From Phycisphaerae bacterium (GTDB taxonomy: Bacteria > Planctomycetota > Phycisphaerae > SM23-33), in assembly GCA_030745875.1 (NCBI GenBank), contig JASLNT010000128.1, positions 1 through 64,000 on the forward strand: a DNA stretch of 64,000 nt, given 5' to 3'. Both the position numbers and the translations under genes were made by a program. Each line of letters opens with the position of its first letter. Positions within the stretch are counted from its first letter, which is position 1. The notes under the pieces are model-generated. The model did no database searches. It saw nothing but the letters and a program-made list of their open reading frames with translations, and was not told the origin of the DNA. Shown here one piece after another: positions 55,159 to 62,833 of the stretch.

Positions 55159-56591
55159 TAGTCGCCAGCTTGCTCCTGTACGATTTCCAGGGGAAAAGGC
55201 ATGCCCAGATTCGTCAGATCGCGGAGATAAAGCACCCGCTTTCCAATTGGGTCCACTATTGCTTCCAGCACGCAGTAACGCCCGCTGTTTACGCCGAAAC
55301 CGATAACCTGAACGCGAAACTGGAAACCGCGCGTCGTTAGTTTCGGCGCTATTGTCTTGAACTTCTCCGAGCCGACCAGATCGTTGGCGTACAACCAGGC
55401 GGTGGTGGCCTTCTCTTCGGGCGTTAGATCGGCGCGGATCGAAACTATCCGGTCGACCAGGTCGGAGTTGTCGGAGCCCAGAACCGCCAGCAGCGCTTCG
55501 GGTGAGGCCGTGTTGACGTTGATCGCCGAATTCAGAAAGACCCTGCTGCTGGAGACCGACAGTTTGTCCAGGACAGTCGCCAACTCGCCGGATGAACTGA
55601 CGGGCGATCGTCGTGTCTCGCTGCGGCTGCGGCTGCCTCCGCGTCCGCGCCGACTGCCCGAACTCCTGGCGGTGTAGCTCATGTTCAGCAATTCGCTGGG
55701 ATGAGTGAACTTCTTCCCGCCGGCTTGGCAGAACTCGATGAACTCAGCGGTCGACCTTCCGACCGCCTGGCGGAGGGCTCGGCTGTCGATCTTGGCGTTG
55801 ATGTTTATGCGCGGCTTGTTTTCGTTATCTATGTTCGCGCCGTAAGAAATCGTCGTCAGCATCGACCGCAGTCCCCGGTTCAGTATTCCGTCTCCGTCGT
55901 CGTCGGGATGGTGGTCTTCACCGTCGTCCTCGTTGGGATCGAGCAGTCCGTTGAAGTTGGCGTCTTCACCGTACACCAGCGTCCCGTCGAATCCCTTCAC
56001 GAGCAGCAGTTCTTCGACAGTCGAAAGGCTTCCGTTGCGGATGGCGTACGGATGAGACAGCTGGTTGTAGTATTCCTGTTCGGCTCCGTTTTCCTCCGGT
56101 TCATCATTGGAATCTCGGAAATCGAGGAGGCAGTCGACCAGTTCGGGCGTCATGTTGGGCAGGGCTTCGAGCACTGTTCGCGGGGCCGTGTTCAGGTTGA
56201 TCTGCGCCGCGGTGTCGGTCACGCCGTAACGCACCGTCTCGGGATCCTGTTCGTTGTAAGCGTAGACTGTGAAGTACCACTGATCCCCGGCGTCTTCGCA
56301 GACAAACTGGTCGGCGTAAAGGTCGGGATTGTCGTAATTACCGCCCTCGGTCGGCGGTTGGGCCAGTATCGCCATCACCTGCCTTATTCCGCTGAACGCA
56401 GCCGACCAGGCCTGGTCGCCTCGTACGTATGAACTGGACGCCGCGACTTCGGCCCGCATGCGGAACATCATTGATGCTGCGATCATGGTTGCTATTGCTG
56501 TGATCATCAGGATTGCGTATAGCACCATGCCCGCGGCCCGTGCGGGGCTTCGGCGAGATCTGCGGCTGCGGATTGTAGGTTCGTAAGTCAT
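55158..56591 (-). CDS. gspK: Type II secretion minor pseudopilin GspK
   Basis: A 477-residue protein, longer than typical (about 320). The prepilin leader ends RAAG, then MVLYAILMITAIATMIAASM, the hydrophobic N-helix. As in GspK, a large helical domain carries two helix-hairpin-helix-like segments: INLNTAPRTVLEALPNMTPE (about 131-150) and INVNTASPEALLAVLG (about 350). Between them, residues 210-240 contain DANFNGLLDPNE, which has the spacing of an EF-hand loop, and DDDGDGILN, a calcium-binding-like motif. A Gly/Ser/Arg tract (SGSRRGRGGSRSRS) lies near 315. GspK caps the pseudopilus tip with GspI and GspJ. The gene lies three bases after gspJ. Confidence 0.88.
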   Translation of the reverse strand: MTYEPTIRSRRSRRSPARAAGMVLYAILMITAIATMIAASMMFRMRAEVAASSSYVRGDQAWSAAFSGIRQVMAILAQPPTEGGNYDNPDLYADQFVCEDAGDQWYFTVYAYNEQDPETVRYGVTDTAAQINLNTAPRTVLEALPNMTPELVDCLLDFRDSNDEPEENGAEQEYYNQLSHPYAIRNGSLSTVEELLLVKGFDGTLVYGEDANFNGLLDPNEDDGEDHHPDDDGDGILNRGLRSMLTTISYGANIDNENKPRININAKIDSRALRQAVGRSTAEFIEFCQAGGKKFTHPSELLNMSYTARSSGSRRGRGGSRSRSETRRSPVSSSGELATVLDKLSVSSSRVFLNSAINVNTASPEALLAVLGSDNSDLVDRIVSIRADLTPEEKATTAWLYANDLVGSEKFKTIAPKLTTRGFQFRVQVIGFGVNSGRYCVLEAIVDPIGKRVLYLRDLTNLGMPFPLEIVQEQAGD

Positions 56592-56594
56592 AAC

Positions 56595-57371
56595 TTACCT
56601 GCCGCCCCCCGGTCCGCCGCGGATGATCGTTCCCTGTGTCTTCATTACCGAAAGCGGAAGATGGATCAGGCGTCTTGACGCTATTCCGAGGTACTCTTCG
56701 GGCTCGGTGTCTTCGGTTTCCGTGTCGGCGGCTTCGCCTTCTTCTTCGTAGACCGGTTCGTCTCCGATCGTCACTTCGACCGCCAGCGGAAGTCCGCGAT
56801 CGGCGGTCCAGACCTTGGTCCATGATTCCCCGTCGAAATACCGCAACCGAAGGTACTTCAGTTTCTCTGTGAGCATCGCCACGCGGATATTCTCGCCTTC
56901 TTCGGCTTCGGGGGCGTCCAGGAGTTTCTGGCAGGTGCGTTCGATGCCTACGATTTCCTCCATGCCTTCTTCATCCTCTACGATCGCCTGGCGGTACGTG
57001 ATCAGTTGTATGTCGGTTTCCGGAGGGACGGGCTGGTCGAGAATGTTCCGGTCGACCCATACCGACCGTCCGGGAAGGGACGTGGTTACGAACGCGATAT
57101 AGTCGGACTCTCCTGCGATGCCCAGTCCGAGCCTTCGCATACTCATGGCGCATCGCAGTTCTTTGGTTATCCGGCGCATTAGCGACCTTCGCGATACGAT
57201 CTCCTGGGCCTTGTTGTTTATCTTGTCTCTGGCTGAGGCGATATTCCGGGTGAACCAGATCGCCGAGCCCATAAGGCTTACGATCAGGCTGATTGCGAGC
57301 ACCACCTCCAGCAGGGTGAAGCCTGCGGATATGCTGCGCTTACTGCGGATATGGTTGGTCTGGAGGATCAT
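56595..57371 (-). CDS. gspJ: Type II secretion minor pseudopilin GspJ
   Basis: Started at the ATG at 57369-57371, which overlaps the gspI stop (ATGA); the frame upstream only shadows gspI. The 258-residue product has the leader SKRSISAG, then FTLLEVVLAISLIVSLMGSA, the class III prepilin cleavage site with Glu at +5. The globular domain has MRRITKELRCAMSMRRLG and LKYLRLRYFDGESWTKVW, the usual GspJ strand with ESW. An acidic insertion (YEEEGEAADTETEDTEPEEY, about 210-230) is notable. It should need a GspO prepilin peptidase, which is not in this window. Confidence 0.88.
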   Translation of the reverse strand: MILQTNHIRSKRSISAGFTLLEVVLAISLIVSLMGSAIWFTRNIASARDKINNKAQEIVSRRSLMRRITKELRCAMSMRRLGLGIAGESDYIAFVTTSLPGRSVWVDRNILDQPVPPETDIQLITYRQAIVEDEEGMEEIVGIERTCQKLLDAPEAEEGENIRVAMLTEKLKYLRLRYFDGESWTKVWTADRGLPLAVEVTIGDEPVYEEEGEAADTETEDTEPEEYLGIASRRLIHLPLSVMKTQGTIIRGGPGGGR

Positions 57372-57829
57372 GGCGCCGGTCCTCCCGCCAGTTCCTCGGA
57401 ATCTTCCTCTTCTTCGACTTCCGGCGGTTCGGGTATCAGGAACCGCGTAGTGTACGTATAACCGGACGGAATGTTGGTTATGATCACCTGCACCTGCAAC
57501 AATGGGGGGGCTTCGGTCTGCTCCATGTCGACCTCGACCTCTTCGGTGACAATCTCCCAAGTCCAGTCGATCAGTTCTTCATCTTCCTCGTATTCGTTTG
57601 GCCCGTCGTCTTCAGGGGCGACAAGACCAATATGCACCTCGGAGGCCTTGCTGAGCGCCAGGTCGGCGGCTTGGGATTCCAGTTGCATTTTCCCCAGAGA
57701 CCGGAAGCACGCATGCAAACCGCCCAGGATAACCAGCGCTGTTGTCGCAAACAGCGCGGTCGCCAATACAACTTCCAGCAGCACCATACCGCTGCTACTG
57801 TTCCGTGATGTCAGTTTCCTCGTCCGCAA
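57368..57829 (-). CDS. gspI: Type II secretion minor pseudopilin GspI
   Basis: A 153-residue protein. Leader SRNSSSG, then MVLLEVVLATALFATTALVI, with Met at +1 and Glu at +5 as in GspI. QSQ..DLAL-like text is visible as QAADLALSKASEVHIG. The C-terminal domain is strikingly acidic: PEDDGPNEYEEDEELIDWTW, and PPEVEEEEDSEELAGG near the end. It forms the tip heterotrimer with J and K. The start overlaps the end of the preceding gene by about 35 bases, an unusually long overlap; a shorter gspH product or a later gspI start would reduce it, but the leader peptide requires a start near here. Confidence 0.85.
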   Translation of the reverse strand: MRTRKLTSRNSSSGMVLLEVVLATALFATTALVILGGLHACFRSLGKMQLESQAADLALSKASEVHIGLVAPEDDGPNEYEEDEELIDWTWEIVTEEVEVDMEQTEAPPLLQVQVIITNIPSGYTYTTRFLIPEPPEVEEEEDSEELAGGPAP

Positions 57830-58514
57830 AGGGATCTTCCTCGTCGTCTTCGGCCTGACCGTAGAGGATCTTGGTCTTGATGATGCTGTTCTCTCCGTCC
57901 AGTTTTATCGCTGCGCGCAGCGTATCGCCCAGGTCGACTGACTCGATCTCGATTAGAACCGAATCGCTCGAGCCGTCCTGCCTGAACGTGATGCTCTGCA
58001 TCTCTTCGTCGCTCTCTTCGTCTCCGAGATTGGTGGGCGCTTCGTCCAGCGGTTTCCCGTCTGGTCCCGTGGCCCGACACCTGGTGATTGCGATCTTGTC
58101 GGTGGGCACTCTGGACAACCACGAGCACGATGTGTACGGTTCAAATTGCTCCGGTTCGGTCAGCGGGTTAGGCTCCCAGAGCACTTTCGGAAGCCGAGTT
58201 TCCTCATCGAACGCCAGGCGTATGCGTCGGGCCTGGTTGGCGGCCTCGGCGCGAGCCATTCGCAGCGTGGTCTCCAGACGGTCTACAGCGTATTGGAACT
58301 TTCTGCGTTCGGTGGAGGCGGTTCCCGAGACAATACCGACAGCCATAATCACCGCGATAAGTGCAATAACCAGTATGATTTCCAGCAGTGTAAAGCCCCC
58401 TGAAACAGTGCGATTTGGGCGTACGAACGGCGCGGGGATTCCGCAATCCCCTCTACGTCGCGTCCCCGGACTCAAGATTACGAGCCCGGGGCGACTTTGT
58501 TTGTTACGAAACAT
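57795..58514 (-). CDS. gspH: Type II secretion pseudopilin GspH
   Basis: 239 residues. The prepilin segment is RTVSGG, then FTLLEIILVIALIAVIMAVG, preceded by an unusually long leader of about 40 residues from the ATG at 58514; there is no good ribosome site and no better ATG, so the true start may lie inside (a TTG is possible). After the helix, RLETTLRMARAEAANQARRI is the usual GspH/FimT helix-strand. The domain ends in an acidic tail (QAEDDEEDPFADEETDITEQ) that overlaps the start of gspI. Assigned by order and by the GspH-type segment after the N-helix. Confidence 0.8.
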   Translation of the reverse strand: MFRNKQSRPGLVILSPGTRRRGDCGIPAPFVRPNRTVSGGFTLLEIILVIALIAVIMAVGIVSGTASTERRKFQYAVDRLETTLRMARAEAANQARRIRLAFDEETRLPKVLWEPNPLTEPEQFEPYTSCSWLSRVPTDKIAITRCRATGPDGKPLDEAPTNLGDEESDEEMQSITFRQDGSSDSVLIEIESVDLGDTLRAAIKLDGENSIIKTKILYGQAEDDEEDPFADEETDITEQ

Positions 58515-58535
58515 ATATTATCTATAGGCGGCGTA

Positions 58536-59009
58536 TCAGCCGTCGTCCTCGTCATCCCAGCTCTTGATGTCGTCGCCTTCACCGCTGTCATCCTCACCGT
58601 TAGGTCCGAAAGACCACACGTGGATCACCTGCCTGGTGGTGTCGCCCTGCTCTTCTTCCACCACTTCATATCCCAACTCGTTGCCCCAGGGGTCCTTGAG
58701 CTGCTTTTTATTTATGTAGGGTCCGGCCCACTTACCGGCTTTGGAATCGTCGTCGAACGCCGGGGCGCTTACCAAAGCGCTGAGACCGCCTTCCTCCTCG
58801 GTGGGGTAGTTGCCCAGATCGAGGCTGTACTCTCCGAGTTTCGGTATGATGACCGCCGTGATAAGGAGGTCGGCCGCATCCGTTTTTGATTTTGCAAAAC
58901 GCCCGCTCATCGTTACGACAAACACTCCGGCCAGAACGCCAAGAATCGCAATTACCAGCAGCACCTCGACAAGCGTAAACCCGCGAGTTGTTCTGTTCCG
59001 TCTCATCAT
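58536..59009 (-). CDS. gspG: Type II secretion major pseudopilin GspG
   Basis: A 157-residue protein with a good ribosome site (AAAGGAAAAGAACA before the ATG). Short basic leader MMRRNRTTRG, then FTLVEVLLVIAILGVLAGVF. The conserved GspG core is visible: LGEYSLDLGNYPTEEEGGLS and GPYINKKQLKDPWGNELGYE, i.e. the YPT..GL and DPWGN..Y blocks that bind calcium in other GspG proteins. The tail is acidic (NGEDDSGEGDDIKSWDDEDD). It polymerises into the pseudopilus that pushes substrates through the secretin. 76 bases separate it from gspF. Confidence 0.95.
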   Translation of the reverse strand: MMRRNRTTRGFTLVEVLLVIAILGVLAGVFVVTMSGRFAKSKTDAADLLITAVIIPKLGEYSLDLGNYPTEEEGGLSALVSAPAFDDDSKAGKWAGPYINKKQLKDPWGNELGYEVVEEEQGDTTRQVIHVWSFGPNGEDDSGEGDDIKSWDDEDDG

Positions 59010-59085
59010 TGTTCTTTTCCTTTCAGATTTCGTATTGCGATCCGGGCGCGTTGCTCACCGCCCGATCGCAGTTTACTGCTATCGT

Positions 59086-60309
59086 TTATTTAAACTGATC
59101 GGCCATAGTAAATATCGGAAATAACAGCGCAAGAGCTATAGCCCCAACCATTAGCGCCATTAACACCAGTATGATCGGTTCGATCAAATGCACTGCGGTG
59201 TCCACCTGTCGGTTGGTGCGTTTTTCCACAGTATCAGCCACCTGGACCAGTACGCGGTCGAGCTGATTGGACTCCTCAGCCACCGCGATCATCTCTACTA
59301 TCTCCACCGGAACCAGCCCGCTCGATCGCAGCGGATCGGCCAGCGGTTGACCTTCACGAACGGCGTCTCCGGCGTCTTCTATGCTTTGCCCGAGTACTTC
59401 CGAACCGGTGGCGTCCTTGGCGATATCCAGTGCTTTGAGGATAGGAACCCCGTTAGCAAGCATCGTGCCCAGGATTCGGCAGAACCGCGTGATCGCAACT
59501 ACGCATATGGTTTTGCCCAGAATCGGGACCTTGAGTTTCCACCGCTCCCACAGGCGATGCCCGGCTGGGCTTTTCAACGCGCCTACGATGCAGGTTACGC
59601 CCAGAATCACGATGCATATCACCAGGAGGGTGTTTTCGACCAACAGGTCGCTGGCGCCGAATACTATTTGCGTAAGCACCGGCATGTCGGTTACATCCTG
59701 GAAGAGTTCCTTCAGCTTGGGCACGACGAACACGAGCATCAGACATACGACCAGAAGGCCCACAAACGACAGTATCATCGGGTATATCATCGCGCCGCGG
59801 ACCTTGTTGCGGAGGTCGTCCTGGCGTTCGACGAAATTGGACAGATCGTTAAGTACGTCTTCAAGGAAACCGGCGTGTTCACCAGCGTTCACCATTGCCA
59901 CATGCAACGGTGTAAAGGCGTCGGGGTGTGATTCCATGGATTCGGTAAGCGTCTTGCCGGCAGATACGTCCTGACGCAAGTCAAGCATTACTTCAGACAA
60001 CCGGCCGCGCATTCCCGAGCGGGCGATGATCTCAAGAGCTCGCATCATGGGAACGCCCGCGCCGAGCAGGTCGGCCAGTTGCCCGTACATCACGCCGACG
60101 TCTCTCCGGCGGATCTTACCGCTCGTTTTGGCGCCGATCCGTCCGGATTTGGTCTTTTCAGCCACATTTACCGGATAAAGCGATCGTTCGCCCAGCGCAT
60201 AGACAACCGCAGACTCATTGTCGGCCTGCATATTACCGGTGACTTCCTCGCCGCCGGCGGTTCGGGCTGTAAAGACAAAATCTGGCAATTGGCAATTGGC
60301 AATTGGCAA
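59086..60309 (-). CDS. gspF: Type II secretion inner-membrane platform protein GspF
   Basis: About 400 residues, the usual size. Two T2SF domains each with a coil and helices: GQLADLLGAGVPMMRALEII (about 76-95), RGAMIYPMILSFVGLLVVCL, then ITRFCRILGTMLANGVPILK (about 275) and the final helix LIEPIILVLMALMVGAIALA. The reading frame runs into GGCAATT array E4, so the first residues translate the repeat (PIANCQLP) and join DFVFTARTAGGEEVTG, which corresponds to the normal GspF N-terminus. Only TTG codons within the array or nearby are available as starts and there is no clear ribosome site, so the exact start is unresolved. Confidence 0.92.
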   Translation of the reverse strand: MPIANCQLPDFVFTARTAGGEEVTGNMQADNESAVVYALGERSLYPVNVAEKTKSGRIGAKTSGKIRRRDVGVMYGQLADLLGAGVPMMRALEIIARSGMRGRLSEVMLDLRQDVSAGKTLTESMESHPDAFTPLHVAMVNAGEHAGFLEDVLNDLSNFVERQDDLRNKVRGAMIYPMILSFVGLLVVCLMLVFVVPKLKELFQDVTDMPVLTQIVFGASDLLVENTLLVICIVILGVTCIVGALKSPAGHRLWERWKLKVPILGKTICVVAITRFCRILGTMLANGVPILKALDIAKDATGSEVLGQSIEDAGDAVREGQPLADPLRSSGLVPVEIVEMIAVAEESNQLDRVLVQVADTVEKRTNRQVDTAVHLIEPIILVLMALMVGAIALALLFPIFTMADQFK

Positions 60310-60318
60310 TTGGCAACG
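60284..60318 (+). repeat. GGCAATT heptamer array E4 at the 5' end of gspF
   Basis: Four perfect GGCAATT units (60284-60311) and one GGCAACG. On the transcript this is the 5' end of gspF. The right flank (CCTTGGGTCGCCACAACCGC) resembles the inner flank of E5. Confidence 0.85.
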
Positions 60319-60384
60319 CCTTGGGTCGCCACAACCGCAACGTTAGCGGATGTGACGTCAAGACTTTAGATGCTAACTACTCAA

Positions 60385-60774
60385 TTACTGTTTCCTTTTC
60401 AGGCTTGCGATCAGACCTTGTAGGATCCGAGCGCATTGTTGTATGTCTTCGGTTAGTGAATTCGTCTGTTCTTCGGTCAGGTATTCAAGATCATTTGCGA
60501 CAATGATCTGCGTTTCCAGTTCAAACAAGCTTCCTCGGGCTACTTGCAGGAAGCGGATGTAGTCTCCCAGGCTTCCGCGCCCGTAGCCCTCGGCGATATT
60601 ACTCGGTACGGAGATCACAGCCCGGCGAATCTGCCGGATCAATCCAAAACACTCATTCTCCGGGAACAGCGCAGTAGCGCCGTAAACCCGCTTCACCAAG
60701 GCCCGACCAGTCTGCCAGGCCACTAAATCTCTGTAATCGTTAATCTTAGGATTGCTATATATCTTGTCAGTCAT
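60385..60774 (-). CDS. Four-helix-bundle protein (S23/TIGR02436 type)
   Basis: A 129-residue protein started at the ATG at 60772-60774; the open frame upstream is translated heptamer array E5. Features of the 23S-intervening-sequence / four-helix-bundle family: NDYRDLVAWQTGRALVKRVY, FGLIRQIRRAVISVPSNIAE, then GYGRGSLGDYIRFLQVARGS and LFELETQIIVANDLEYL. Proteins of this fold include the Avd accessory protein of diversity-generating retroelements and stand-alone genes of unknown role. It lies between gspE and gspF, where no T2SS component is expected, and is bracketed by heptamer arrays in opposite orientations, so it looks like an inserted cassette. No reverse transcriptase is nearby. Confidence 0.9.
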   Translation of the reverse strand: MTDKIYSNPKINDYRDLVAWQTGRALVKRVYGATALFPENECFGLIRQIRRAVISVPSNIAEGYGRGSLGDYIRFLQVARGSLFELETQIIVANDLEYLTEEQTNSLTEDIQQCARILQGLIASLKRKQ

Positions 60775-60800
60775 AAAGTCGTTGACCGTTGTCGTTGCCG

Positions 60801-60850
60801 CAAGCCGTCGCCAATTGCCAATTGCCAATCGCCAATTGCCAATTGCCCGT
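60801..60850 (-). repeat. GGCAATT heptamer array E5, inverted
   Basis: Five GCCAATT units on the + strand (one GCCAATC), which is GGCAATT read leftward, i.e. inverted relative to E1-E4. On its own strand it ends in GGCGACGGCTTGCGGC, similar to the right flanks of E1 and E2. It ends three bases after the gspE stop. Confidence 0.85.
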
Positions 60851-60852
60851 CG

Positions 60853-62529
60853 TTAACCGCAGGCAACTCGGAGGACTTCAGCGGGAGTGGTTACTCCGGC
60901 TCTGACTTTATCCCAGCCGTCGGCCCGCAGCATGTGCATGCCGTTCTCTGCGGCTGCGGCGACTATCTTGCTGGTCGGTGCTCGGGACATTACTCTTTCT
61001 CTTATAACTTCATTAGCAACCATAAGTTCAAACAATCCGCTCCGACCGTGGTATCCGGTGTTGCGGCATTTTCGGCAACCGACTCCGCGATAGAGCTCGG
61101 CGCCTTCGGGCAGCTCCATATCGAGGTCCCGGGGCAACTGATCGCGATCGGGCAGGTACGATTCCTTACACTCGGGGCAAATCGCCCTTACAAGTCGCTG
61201 CGCCATCGCTCCAGCGAGCGTGCTTGCCACCAGGAACGGTTCGACGCCCATGTCGAGTAGTCGCGTGGGTGCTGAGCATGCATCGTTCGTGTGCAGTGTC
61301 GAGAGCACCAGGTGGCCTGTAAGTGACGCTTGGATAGCGGCTTCTGCGGTTTCAGCGTCTCGAATTTCGCCTATCATGACCGCGTCGGGGTCGTGTCGCA
61401 GGATGGCCCGCAAACCGCGTGAGAAGGTCATGTTGATTTTCGGGTTGATCTGGATCTGGTTGATCCCGTCGAGATGGTATTCGACGGGGTCTTCGACGGT
61501 CAGAACCTTGATTTCGTCGCTGACGATTTCCTGCAGCGCTGCGTAAAGTGTTGTCGTTTTACCACTTCCGGTAGGTCCGGTGACCAGGATGATCCCGTGC
61601 GGTTGGGCGATAAGTTCGTTGAACATACCGAAGGTGTTGTCATCCATGCCCAGTTCCGGCAGGGTGAACATTACCGTGGACTTGTCGAGGATACGCATCA
61701 CGATGCCCTCACCGAAGAGCATCGGGATAACGCTGACGCGAATATCTATCTGTCTCCCGCCGACCTGGAGTTTTATTCGTCCATCCTGGGGCAGGCGTTT
61801 TTCGGCGATGTTGAGGTTCGACATGATCTTGATGCGGCTTATTATGGCGGCTTGGAACGAGCGGATTTGCGGTGGTACCGACGCCGGTTGGAGCACTCCG
61901 TCGATGCGGAATCGCACGTGTAAGTCGTTTTCGTACGGTTCTATGTGGATATCGCTGGCCCGCTCGCCTATCGCTTCGACGAATATCTCGTTAACCAGCT
62001 TGATAACGCTGGCTTCCTGGGCCATCTCGACGAGATCTTCAGCGCCTTCGGCGGTTTCGGAGATAACTTCCAGGTCGTCGCTGCTCATCATCTCGTCGAT
62101 GGTGTCTCCACCCACGCCGAAATGAGCCTTTATGATTTTGGATATCTCATCCTGCGTGGCGAGCACCGGATTGATTTCCAGACCCGTCAGCAGGCGAAGT
62201 TCGTCGAACGAGTAAAGGTCAAACGGATCCGAGGTCGCCACCGTAAGCGTACCGTTCTCGCGAGAGACCGGAACGATGTTCTTGCGGAACACCAGTTTGG
62301 GAGGAATGGCGCTAAGGGCGTCGTTGCTGATTTCCACCGACGCCAGGTCGATCAGCGGGATCGACAACTGCTCGGAAAGAACCTCCAGGAGTTCCTCTTC
62401 GGTCAGGCAACCGATCTGGACCAGCGCACGGTCGAGACGCAGACCATCGGTCCTGCGAAGCTCCATGGCCTGGGTTAAGTGGGCCGGAGTAACGAGACCC
62501 TTTTCCAGGAGGATTTCGGCAATACTCAT
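60853..62529 (-). CDS. gspE: Type II secretion ATPase GspE
   Basis: A 558-residue hexameric ATPase that powers pseudopilus assembly. The N-terminal MshEN/N1E domain starts MSIAEILLEKGLVTPAHLTQ. The second N domain and C1E follow: SVIKLVNEIFVEAIGERASD, with HIEPYENDLHVRFRIDGVLQ. Walker A is ILVTGPTGSGKTTTLYAALQ (about 315), the Asp box is VEDPVEYHLDGINQIQI, Walker B is MIGEIRDAETAEAAIQAS, and the His box is TGHLVLSTLHTND. The four-Cys zinc motif is ICPECKES and CRKCRNTGYHGRSGLFEL (about 460-505). First gene of the gsp operon; its stop is followed immediately by array E5. Confidence 0.97.
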   Translation of the reverse strand: MSIAEILLEKGLVTPAHLTQAMELRRTDGLRLDRALVQIGCLTEEELLEVLSEQLSIPLIDLASVEISNDALSAIPPKLVFRKNIVPVSRENGTLTVATSDPFDLYSFDELRLLTGLEINPVLATQDEISKIIKAHFGVGGDTIDEMMSSDDLEVISETAEGAEDLVEMAQEASVIKLVNEIFVEAIGERASDIHIEPYENDLHVRFRIDGVLQPASVPPQIRSFQAAIISRIKIMSNLNIAEKRLPQDGRIKLQVGGRQIDIRVSVIPMLFGEGIVMRILDKSTVMFTLPELGMDDNTFGMFNELIAQPHGIILVTGPTGSGKTTTLYAALQEIVSDEIKVLTVEDPVEYHLDGINQIQINPKINMTFSRGLRAILRHDPDAVMIGEIRDAETAEAAIQASLTGHLVLSTLHTNDACSAPTRLLDMGVEPFLVASTLAGAMAQRLVRAICPECKESYLPDRDQLPRDLDMELPEGAELYRGVGCRKCRNTGYHGRSGLFELMVANEVIRERVMSRAPTSKIVAAAAENGMHMLRADGWDKVRAGVTTPAEVLRVACG

Positions 62530-62833
62530 CGTTATATTTTCCCTGTGTGTCGGGTGACCTTGCGCCTGTCTAACTATAGACGAACGCCGCCCATACCGCC
62601 TGTCACATCATCATCGGCAATATTAAGGCTTTCTGCTTAGTCGACCATGCGCTTAACGCTGCAGTCAGCATGATATTCCTGCTCACGCGACGCGGTAAGA
62701 AGGACCGCACCATGCGATTCTCTTGTCGCGAGCGGCCGAGCGATTCGGCGATATCTCGCCCTGAATCGCCCGGCCGCCGCAACGATGTCCGTCTTCTGGA
62801 GTTAGTTAAACTCCGGTATGTCCCGGTCGAAGG
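62530..62833. other. Gap upstream of gspE
   Basis: About 300 bases between the EF-hand gene (which reads toward it) and gspE (which starts from it). It should hold the terminator of the former and the promoter of the gsp operon. I see no strong hairpin with a U-run and no convincing -35/-10 pair. A frame on the + strand here is a shadow of the EF-hand gene. Confidence 0.4.

Noticed and set aside
41028..55700. Long antisense frames across gspD and neighbouring genes
   Set aside because: They mirror the codon structure of the real leftward genes, have no ribosome sites and encode Ser/Arg-rich shadow sequence.
60385..60774. Diversity-generating retroelement (Avd)
   Set aside because: The protein has the Avd/S23 fold pattern, but there is no reverse transcriptase, template repeat or variable repeat nearby.
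60284..60850. CRISPR array
   Set aside because: The repeats are contiguous heptamers without spacers, and no cas gene is present.
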